Assembly (NCBI GenBank): GCA_001604265.1
Contig: LVBC01000065.1
Coordinates: 1 to 5,656, forward strand
Length of the DNA stretch: 5,656 nucleotides
Direction: 5' to 3'
From: Spirochaetales bacterium Spiro_01
GTDB taxonomy: Bacteria > Spirochaetota > Spirochaetia > Sphaerochaetales > Sphaerochaetaceae
Below, in pieces: positions 1 to 5,153 of the stretch. The position numbers were made by a program, and so were the translations under genes. The notes under the pieces are model-generated. The model saw only the letters and a program-made list of their open reading frames with translations, was not told the DNA's origin and did no database searches. Positions within the stretch are counted from its first letter, which is position 1; the number at the start of each line of letters is the position of its first letter.

Positions 1-35
1 TAAAATACAATAAAGATGCTACCTTTACAAGGTAG
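1..35 (-). terminator. Rho-independent terminator of birA
   Basis: Read on the minus strand, a perfect 7-bp stem CTACCTT / AAGGTAG (positions 35-29 and 25-19) closes a 3-nt loop GTA. It is followed by a T-rich stretch (10 T in 18 nt) that runs to the window edge. The birA stop codon TAA (27-25) lies across the loop and the 3' arm, so the hairpin overlaps the end of the gene. The T tract is interrupted and the stem is short, so termination may be modest. On the plus strand nothing T-rich follows the stem, so it is best read as a terminator for birA only. Confidence 0.6.
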
Positions 36-966
36 AGCGGATCGAGACCTCTCCACTTGAAAGGTGCTCGATGGAGCCATCTGCATATCTTACCACGAGG
101 TGGGCCCTCTCATCGAGGTCGATGGCCGTTGCCGGGATGCTGGCATTCATCTTCAGCACCATGACCTCCTTTCCGAGTACGAAGCACCTCCTTCTGTACT
201 CCTCAAGATAGTTGGGGTCGTAGATGGACCTTATCGTCTCCTCTATCTCCCGAGCTGCGAACTCGCTTCTTGAAAGTGGAGCCTCACTGTCCGGAAACAG
301 GCTTGTGCAGATGTTTTGCAGGTCTTCTGGGAAGGTCCTGGTCGTATAGTTCGTGCCGATTCCTATTATCACATCGCTGATGCAGTTCTCTTCAAGATTG
401 ACAACACCCTCAGTGAGTATGCCAACAACTTTTTTTCCATTGACAAAGAGGTCGTTGACCCATTTTATTCCGACAGAGAAGCCGAGCGACTCGATGGCCC
501 TTGCGATTCCAGTAGCGGCCCTGGTCGTTACAAGCTCCGTATCGAAGCTCCCATTTGCAGGAAGTGCTATCGAGAAGTAGATTCCACCCTCGGCAGAGAC
601 GAAGCTTCTTCCTCTTCTTCCCCTTCCACCGCTCTGGCATCTTGCGATGCAGACGAAGGGAGCCCTCGCTCCCTCGTTGAGCTTTCTCTTGCACTCGGTA
701 TTCGTGCTGTCTATCTCATCGAAGAAGTAGAAAGGGATATCCCTGAGGTACTTTCCTATCTCGTCCTTGGTGAATACATCCTTCGTGACAAGGCGATAGC
801 CCCGGCGGCTTACACCCTCTATCACATAACCATCTCGCTCAAGTGAGGAGACGGCCTTCCAGACTGCGGTCCTGGAAACGCAGGCCCTTTTCGCAAGCAT
901 CTCGCCGGAGACGAAGAGGCCGCGATTCTCTTCAAGTAGCTGTAGAACGATCTCTCTGGTAGTCAT
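25..966 (-). CDS. birA: BirA: biotin-protein ligase / biotin operon repressor
   Basis: 313 aa from the ATG at 966, close to the 321 aa of E. coli BirA. The enzyme makes biotinyl-5'-AMP from biotin and ATP and transfers biotin to a lysine of acceptor proteins such as biotin carboxyl carrier subunits. Residues 1-65 form a winged helix-turn-helix (SGEMLAKRACVSRTAVWKAV, then a wing ending RRGYRL), so this is the bifunctional class that also binds DNA. The catalytic domain has the nucleotide/biotin loop GGRGRRGR at about 113-120, KWVND at about 168-172, and GKKVVGIL, whose lysine matches the catalytic Lys183 region of E. coli. The last ~50 residues match the small C-terminal domain. An in-frame TTG at 975 would add three residues (M-S-T); I prefer the ATG because homologues begin close to it and it sits 8 nt after a good -10 element. 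No Shine-Dalgarno precedes either start. It is divergent from bioY and probably autoregulated through the operator between them. Confidence 0.95.
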   Translation of the reverse strand: MTTREIVLQLLEENRGLFVSGEMLAKRACVSRTAVWKAVSSLERDGYVIEGVSRRGYRLVTKDVFTKDEIGKYLRDIPFYFFDEIDSTNTECKRKLNEGARAPFVCIARCQSGGRGRRGRSFVSAEGGIYFSIALPANGSFDTELVTTRAATGIARAIESLGFSVGIKWVNDLFVNGKKVVGILTEGVVNLEENCISDVIIGIGTNYTTRTFPEDLQNICTSLFPDSEAPLSRSEFAAREIEETIRSIYDPNYLEEYRRRCFVLGKEVMVLKMNASIPATAIDLDERAHLVVRYADGSIEHLSSGEVSIRSTL

Positions 967-968
967 GG

Positions 969-999
969 TTGACAATGATATCGTAAACGGGTTTACATT
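969..999 (+). promoter_or_regulatory. Putative bioY promoter
   Basis: A perfect -35 hexamer TTGACA lies at 969-974, just 2 bp from the birA ATG on the other strand. Candidate -10 boxes are TTTACA (992-997, 17-bp spacer, 3 of 6) and TACATT (994-999, 19-bp spacer, 4 of 6); neither is strong. Transcription would begin near 1003-1006 and give a leader of about 45 nt. The GTAAAC/GTTTAC operator covers the spacer and the start of the -10, consistent with repression when biotin is plentiful. Confidence 0.42.
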
Positions 1000-1003
1000 G
1001 GAA
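975..1003 (-). promoter_or_regulatory. Putative birA promoter, near-leaderless
   Basis: On the minus strand, TATCAT (980-975) matches the -10 consensus at 5 of 6 positions. The box 17 bp upstream, TTCCAA (1003-998), is a weak -35 (3 of 6). Only 8 nt separate the -10 from the birA ATG at 966, so transcription would begin at, or one or two bases before, the start codon. The inverted repeat at 983-996 fills the spacer, where a bound repressor would block RNA polymerase. This is inferred from sequence only, and the weak -35 lowers confidence. Confidence 0.38.
983..996. promoter_or_regulatory. Inverted-repeat operator, probable BirA site
   Basis: GTAAAC-GG-GTTTAC is a perfect 6-bp inverted repeat around a 2-bp centre, in the middle of the divergent birA-bioY promoter region. 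The right arm extends to GGTTTACA (990-997), identical to eight of the nine bases of the known BirA half-site GGTTTACAA. The left arm, TCGTAAACG (981-989), matches TTGTAAACC at seven of nine. Known BirA boxes separate the half-sites by about 14-16 bp; here they nearly touch. It lies between the -35 and -10 of both predicted promoters, so one bound repressor could shut off both genes. Assignment to BirA rests on location and half-site sequence; another biotin regulator is possible. Confidence 0.6.
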
Positions 1004-1048
1004 GGGGTTGTCTGCTAACTTCTTCAGCGACAAGCGAGGTTACAACCC
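1004..1048 (+). promoter_or_regulatory. bioY leader with two competing hairpins
   Basis: Two mutually exclusive pairings are visible. Stem A joins GGGTTGT (1005-1011) to ACAACCC (1042-1048), seven pairs ending 2 nt before the bioY ATG, with the weak Shine-Dalgarno GAGG (1036-1039) in its loop. Stem B joins TTGTC (1008-1012) plus GCT (1014-1016) to AGC plus GACAA (1026-1033), eight pairs with one bulged T and a 9-nt loop. Stem B would leave the start region open. I recognise no known riboswitch; short pairings like these can arise by chance. Confidence 0.22.
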
Positions 1049-1050
1049 AG

Positions 1051-1605
1051 ATGCAAAGAAAAGATCTGATCAGAACAGTACTTGTTGCGCTGTTCACTGC
1101 CCTTATCATAGCAGGAACCTTCATAAGGATCCCGCTTCCACCGGTCCCTATCACACTGCAGACACTCTTCGTGCTGCTTTCGGGCATGCTGCTTCCACTC
1201 CCGCTCTCGCTCTTCTCCGTGCTTCTCTACCTTGTTCTCGGAGCGATCGGACTTCCAGTCTTCTCCTCTGGTGGCGGCCTTGCAGCCCTTACAGGCCCCA
1301 CAGCCGGCTTCCTCTTCGGCTGGATTCCTGCTGTCATCGTCTGTGGCCTCATGGGCATGAAGAGGTTCGATAACAGGAAGCTCCAGATAGCATATCTCAT
1401 TCTCACAGGTCTTCTTGCCAATGTCGCACTCTACACTCCAGGTCTCAGCTGGCTTGGCATCTCAAGACATCTGACGCTTTCCAGGACACTTGCCGCTGGA
1501 CTTATACCCTTCATCCCAGGGGATGCTGTCAAGGTGATAGTCGCAGCCCTGGTATCGACAGAATTGAGAGAAAAAGTAGATTTCCTACTCAAGAATGAGG
1601 ATTAA
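1051..1605 (+). CDS. bioY: BioY: biotin transporter substrate-binding (S) component
   Basis: 184 aa, the usual length of BioY, the membrane protein that captures biotin in energy-coupling-factor (ECF) transporters. About six hydrophobic segments are visible, roughly at residues 8-25, 33-50, 52-70, 80-103, 111-130 and 146-170. Family signatures are IPLPPVPITLQTLFVLLSG (about 27-45), GLPVF followed by a Gly-rich turn and GPTAGFLFGW (about 67-91), and PFIPGDAVKV (about 153-162), which holds the conserved Asp158 and Lys161. The ATG is supported by the typical BioY N-terminus and by a weak GAGG 11 nt upstream. No ECF ATPase or T-component gene lies in the window; they may be elsewhere (shared, group II), or BioY may act alone. 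Divergence from birA over a shared operator points to biotin-responsive expression and a reliance on scavenged biotin. No terminator is seen after it, so read-through into cysE is possible. Confidence 0.95.
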   Translation: MQRKDLIRTVLVALFTALIIAGTFIRIPLPPVPITLQTLFVLLSGMLLPLPLSLFSVLLYLVLGAIGLPVFSSGGGLAALTGPTAGFLFGWIPAVIVCGLMGMKRFDNRKLQIAYLILTGLLANVALYTPGLSWLGISRHLTLSRTLAAGLIPFIPGDAVKVIVAALVSTELREKVDFLLKNED

Positions 1606-1630
1606 CAAGATAGCAAAGCTCTGATATTCT
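1602..1630 (+). promoter_or_regulatory. Putative cysE promoter (extended -10), leaderless
   Basis: TTAACA (1602-1607, 5 of 6 to the -35 consensus, overlapping the bioY stop codon) is followed after exactly 17 bp by TATTCT (1625-1630, 4 of 6 to the -10). A TG one base upstream of the -10 (1622-1623) makes it an extended -10. The cysE ATG lies 7 nt after the -10, so the predicted transcript starts at about the A of ATG. No Shine-Dalgarno is present in the 32-bp gap. Confidence 0.55.
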
Positions 1631-1637
1631 GTTTGCC

Positions 1638-2525
1638 ATGAATACAGAAAAGTATCTTGTGGACTATCTTTCGCACTTCAATAGAACGAGAGCCGATGGC
1701 ACCCACCATGGGCTTTCGCTGCTTCCTAAGATGAAGGATGTAGAGGATATACTCGACTACCTCACCCAGCTTCTCTTTCCAGGAGACCTTAAGGACTTCT
1801 CGATAACGACGCTCGAGGATGAGGTTCGCTACTACCTCCAGCACTTCGGAGCACACCTCTACAAGCAGGTCTATGTCGCGTACAAGTACGAGAACCCGGA
1901 TGCACCCGACAATCAGGTGAGGGACATGACGCTCGAGGCGATCGACTCACTCATGAGGGACCTCGGCTCGATCAGACAGCTGATCAAGCTGGATGCGCAG
2001 GCCGGCTTCGATGGAGACCCCGCCGCAAAGAGTATTCATGAGATAATTCTCTGCTATCCTGCAATCAGAGTACTTTCCGTTCACCGCGTCGCACACCACC
2101 TCTACAAGGATGGAGTTCCACTCATTCCGAGGATGATGAACGAGATAATACACAAGCAGACCGGAGTGGATATCCACCCCGGTGCCGAGATAGGCAGGAG
2201 CTTCTTCCTCGACCACGGCACAGGTGTCGTTATCGGAGAGACGACTGTCATCGGGAACAATGTCAAGCTCTACCAGGGCGTCACTCTTGGAGCCCTCTCC
2301 TTCCCGAAGGACAGCTGTGGACTGCTTGTCAGGGGTGCAAAGCGACATCCCAGCATCGGAGACAATGTGACGATCTACGCAAATGCGACGCTGCTTGGAG
2401 ATATCAGGATAGGTTCAGGCTCGGTAATCGGCTCCTCTGCCTGGATCACTACGGATATTCCAGAGAATTCCAGAGTGCTTCCAAAGGACCCTGAGATCGT
2501 TATCACGCAGCGTCGGCCAAGGTGA
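1638..2525 (+). CDS. cysE: Serine O-acetyltransferase (CysE/EpsC type)
   Basis: 295 aa. It transfers acetyl from acetyl-CoA to L-serine, giving O-acetylserine for cysteine synthesis in the cytoplasm. Residues 1 to ~165 are a long alpha-helical N-terminal domain; from ~175 the protein is a left-handed beta helix of hexapeptide repeats (VDIHPGAEIG, VVIGETTVIGNNV, PSIGDNVTIYANATLLGDIRIGSGSVIG). Both catalytic histidines are recognisable: LDH at 191-193 (like His158 of E. coli) and RHP at 236-238 (like His193). Between QGVTLGA and RHP there is a longer loop (SFPKDSCGLLVRGAK) than in E. coli, a form I associate with the Bacteroides/anaerobe branch. The protein ends in QRRPR rather than the Ile that E. 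coli CysE inserts into CysK, so the classic cysteine synthase complex is doubtful. It follows bioY by 32 bp, probably from its own promoter, and its 3' end overlaps the convergent exporter gene by 23 bp. Confidence 0.92.
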   Translation: MNTEKYLVDYLSHFNRTRADGTHHGLSLLPKMKDVEDILDYLTQLLFPGDLKDFSITTLEDEVRYYLQHFGAHLYKQVYVAYKYENPDAPDNQVRDMTLEAIDSLMRDLGSIRQLIKLDAQAGFDGDPAAKSIHEIILCYPAIRVLSVHRVAHHLYKDGVPLIPRMMNEIIHKQTGVDIHPGAEIGRSFFLDHGTGVVIGETTVIGNNVKLYQGVTLGALSFPKDSCGLLVRGAKRHPSIGDNVTIYANATLLGDIRIGSGSVIGSSAWITTDIPENSRVLPKDPEIVITQRRPR

Positions 2526-3864
2526 ACTCCTTCCCCGTCACCCTCATCATCGTGATGTAGGCAGCAAGCCCACCGAGCAGGTTGCTTATCGGCTCTGCCA
2601 GCACGACGCCTACACTTCCGAAAATGAACGGAAGTGCGATCGTGAGCGGCACGACGATAATGACCTTTCTAAGCAGCGAGAAGAAGACAGCGTGTCTTGC
2701 CTTTCCAAGTGCGACGAAGGCTGTCTGTCCACAGCTCTGGAAGGCCATGAAGACAAAGCAGCAGAAGTAGACTCTCGTAGGAGTGACTGCAGCGTCTATG
2801 AGCTCCCTCGAGGAGCTGAAGAGTCTCGTGAAGATGCTTGGGAAGAGAACGATGAGGCCGGACATGACAAGTGCATAGACGATGTAGGTGTAGAGCTGGA
2901 AGTAGTTGCACTTCCTGACTTCGCTGTACCTCTTTGCACCATAGTTGTAGCTCATGACAGGGCTTGCACCGCTCTGGATACCGGACATCGGTACCTGGAT
3001 TATATCCCTTATCGAATTGACCACTGTCATTACACCGACATAGATATCGCCACCCCAGAAGAGTGCTGCACGGTTGCAGACGATCTGGACAAGCGAGTTG
3101 GTCGCACCCATTATGAAGCCGGAAAGACCGAGAGTGCAGATTCTCGTAGTCCTCTCTCTCGTAAGCCTCATGTAGCGCCTTGACAGCTTGTACGGGGCCG
3201 AAAGGAAGAGGAAGGAGAGGATCCAGACACAGCTGATGACCTGGCTTATCACAGTTGCGATCGCAGCTCCCCTGATGCCCCAGCCGAAGACGAAGATGAA
3301 GATCGGGTCGAGCAGCAGATTGCAGACTGCACCTATTACGGTTGTCCCCATTCCTATGAAGCCGTAGCCCTGTGCATTCACAAAGGGGTTCATGCCCAGT
3401 GTTATCAGAGAGGGCACGAAGCCGATAAGATAGATCGAGAAGTATGCGTATGCGTATGGATATGTCTGCTCGGAGGCTCCGAAGAGAAAGAGAAGCGGAC
3501 GGGCGAAGAGAAGTCCGATCAGGGACAGCAGGAAGCCTGTTATCACAATGAGCATGAAGGAGCTTCCCTGGATATAGAGCGCCTCCTCATCGTTTCCTCT
3601 TCCTCTCTCTATGTTGAAGACCGGGGATCCACCGTTCGAGCCGTAGAGCTTGGAAAAGGCTGTAACAAGCGAGATTATCGGAAAGCAGATGCCGATTCCG
3701 GGAAGTGCGAGACTTCCTTCTGTGGGAATGTGCCCTATGAATATCCTGTCGACCACGTTGTAGAGAAGATGGAGTATCTCTGCCAGAGTCATGGGAATGG
3801 CTATGGCCATGATGTTCTTCTCGACGCTGCCTGACGAAAGATCCGTCTTACCCTTGTACTTCAT
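2503..3864 (-). CDS. MATE-family multidrug/cation antiporter (MepA/NorM-like)
   Basis: 453 aa from the ATG at 3864, the usual MATE size, with about twelve hydrophobic segments. MATE proteins export organic cations, drugs or metabolites using Na+ or H+ gradients; the substrate here cannot be read from sequence. The N-terminus DLSSGSVEKNI followed by AIPMTLAEILHLLYNVVDRI is the typical first helix, and the matching second-half repeat begins near GLSGFIMGATNSLVQIVCN. Other MATE marks are a Gly/Ser-rich segment followed by an ERGRG loop, LFGASEQTYPYA and GASPVMSYNYGAKR. An ATG at 3936 would add 24 residues that do not look like MATE sequence and lie wholly over the mtaB 3' end, so I reject it. 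The chosen start overlaps mtaB by 17 bp, with AAAGGGGAG (3885-3877) 12 nt upstream, which suggests coupled translation. The stop codon lies inside the convergent cysE. Confidence 0.9.
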   Translation of the reverse strand: MKYKGKTDLSSGSVEKNIMAIAIPMTLAEILHLLYNVVDRIFIGHIPTEGSLALPGIGICFPIISLVTAFSKLYGSNGGSPVFNIERGRGNDEEALYIQGSSFMLIVITGFLLSLIGLLFARPLLFLFGASEQTYPYAYAYFSIYLIGFVPSLITLGMNPFVNAQGYGFIGMGTTVIGAVCNLLLDPIFIFVFGWGIRGAAIATVISQVISCVWILSFLFLSAPYKLSRRYMRLTRERTTRICTLGLSGFIMGATNSLVQIVCNRAALFWGGDIYVGVMTVVNSIRDIIQVPMSGIQSGASPVMSYNYGAKRYSEVRKCNYFQLYTYIVYALVMSGLIVLFPSIFTRLFSSSRELIDAAVTPTRVYFCCFVFMAFQSCGQTAFVALGKARHAVFFSLLRKVIIVVPLTIALPFIFGSVGVVLAEPISNLLGGLAAYITMMRVTGKEFTLADAA

Positions 3865-5152
3865 CTGCCCTGATGACTCCCCTTTCGCATAGTATACCTG
3901 AAAGCAGCATCCCCTTGTTGGACACTGCAGGGGCATTCTGGATATTTACTTTCAGATAGTTTCCGGTAGTTCCGAACCAGGAGCCTGACCTTCTCGTCTC
4001 GAGAAGCACCTCGAGCCTCTTTCCTATCTGTCTGGAGACATACTCCTCATGAAGCTCCTCCGAGAGCTTCCTGAGCACTATTGCCCTCTCATCCCTCACC
4101 CTCTCGGCAACGCGGTCGCGCGCTCTTTCAAGCGGAGTGTCGGGCCGAGGTGAGAATGGAAATACATGGAGGTGCGCAAGGCGGTTCCTCTTGAGGAAGT
4201 CGACTGTCTCCCCAAACTCCTCTTCACCCTCTCCAGGCAGTCCTGTAATGATATCGCAGGCGATGAATGGATCGTCCTTTGCACTCCTCAGTCCATTGAT
4301 GACGAACTCGATCTGGTCAGTGAGGCACTTCCTTTCGACCCTCCTCAGGACCTTGTCCGAGCCGCTCTGGATCGGGATATGGAAGTATGGGTGCATCTTG
4401 AAGGATGAGACGGCATCCAGGAAGCGCTGGTCGACATTGTCGGCTTCAACGCTGGAAAGCCTTATCCTCGTCTCATCTGAAAGACGCGGAAGCAGCTTCT
4501 CGAGAAGGCCACCAAGCCCCAGGTTCTCATGGTCGTACATAGTAAGGTTCACACCGGTGAGCACGATCTCATGGAAGCCGAACCTCTCAAGCTCCAGTGC
4601 CCTCCTGATCACCTCGTCGCTCTCCAGGAAGCGGCTCTTTCCTCTTGCTACATGCACTCTGCAGTAGGCGCACTCGTTATCGCAGCCATCCTGTATCTTG
4701 AGATAGCTTCTTGAGTGGTAGCTGAAGGTGGAGGCCTGGTAGTCGAAGACACCTCCATTCTCGCTCGAAGTAAAGCCGCGAAGAGAATCCAGAAGCGGGA
4801 TATTGTTCTCAAGGTCGCTTCTTACGATCGCAGGAAGACGGAGAAGAGAGGCCTTCTTTTCCAGAGGGACGACAACTATCCTGTCGGAGAGCTCCTCGAG
4901 CTCCTTCTGTGCCATCTGTGCATAGCAGCCAGTGACGAGGATCGCCTCTGCCTTCAAAGCAAAGAGACGTATCATCCTTCTGGCCTTCTGCTCGGCCTTG
5001 CTTGTGACTGTACAGGTATTGACGATGTACAGCTCGGCCCTCTCCTCCTCAGACACGACAGCAAAGCCCTCTCGGCTGAAGCTGTCAGCTATCGCCTCGC
5101 TCTCTGTCTGGTTGAGTCTGCAGCCAAGCGTATAGACGCAGACGCTCTTCAA
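3848..5152 (-). CDS. mtaB: MtaB-like tRNA (N6-threonylcarbamoyladenosine(37)-C2)-methylthiotransferase
   Basis: 434 aa radical-SAM enzyme of the MiaB/RimO/MtaB family, predicted to convert t6A37 to ms2t6A in tRNAs reading ANN codons. The N-terminal methylthiotransferase domain has its three cluster cysteines in TLGCRLNQTESEA (Cys11), NTCTVT (Cys47) and VTGCYAQ (Cys76). The radical-SAM CxxxCxxC is CDNECAYC (Cys157, 161, 164), and a TRAM RNA-binding domain fills about residues 370-434. TLGC(R/K)xNQ(T/Y)E and VTGCYAQ favour MtaB over MiaB or RimO. The loop after the SAM cysteines reads CRVHVARG, with His where most family members have Pro. The start is TTG: it gives the standard short lead into TLGC and no ATG is available nearby. 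AGGAG (5167-5163) lies 10 nt upstream inside tyrA, and the tyrA stop is only 1 nt away, so translation is probably coupled. Confidence 0.92.
   Translation of the reverse strand: MKSVCVYTLGCRLNQTESEAIADSFSREGFAVVSEEERAELYIVNTCTVTSKAEQKARRMIRLFALKAEAILVTGCYAQMAQKELEELSDRIVVVPLEKKASLLRLPAIVRSDLENNIPLLDSLRGFTSSENGGVFDYQASTFSYHSRSYLKIQDGCDNECAYCRVHVARGKSRFLESDEVIRRALELERFGFHEIVLTGVNLTMYDHENLGLGGLLEKLLPRLSDETRIRLSSVEADNVDQRFLDAVSSFKMHPYFHIPIQSGSDKVLRRVERKCLTDQIEFVINGLRSAKDDPFIACDIITGLPGEGEEEFGETVDFLKRNRLAHLHVFPFSPRPDTPLERARDRVAERVRDERAIVLRKLSEELHEEYVSRQIGKRLEVLLETRRSGSWFGTTGNYLKVNIQNAPAVSNKGMLLSGILCERGVIRADEVQG
3877..3885 (-). promoter_or_regulatory. Ribosome-binding site deciding the MATE ATG at 3864
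   Basis: AAAGGGGAG on the minus strand lies within the mtaB 3' end, with 12 nt to the ATG at 3864, slightly longer than ideal. It supports this start over the upstream ATG at 3936. Confidence 0.5.
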
Positions 5153-5153
5153 T

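Noticed and set aside
316..846. Open frame of 176 codons on the plus strand opposite birA
   Set aside because: Its product has no recognisable domain and lies wholly over a clear birA gene; it mirrors birA codon bias.
1606..1637. Possible terminator in the bioY-cysE gap (GCAAA/TTTGC)
   Set aside because: A 5-bp AT-rich stem with a long loop and no T tract; the promoter reading explains the gap better.
2521..2557. Small hairpins (GGTGA/TCACC and CATCA/TGATG) after the cysE stop codon, considered as a terminator
   Set aside because: Stems are only 5 bp and no T tract follows; the sequence is coding for the MATE C-terminus.
2692..3183. Open frame of 163 codons on the plus strand opposite the MATE gene
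   Set aside because: The acidic, Cys-scattered product resembles no family and is the antisense of a well-supported membrane protein.
3442..3458. Short tandem GTATGC-like repeat
   Set aside because: It encodes the alternating Tyr-Ala stretch of a MATE helix, and is too short to be a repeat element.
3865..3936. Upstream ATG of the MATE gene at 3936
   Set aside because: The extra 24 residues do not match MATE N-termini, lie entirely over mtaB, and the ATG at 3864 has a ribosome-binding site.
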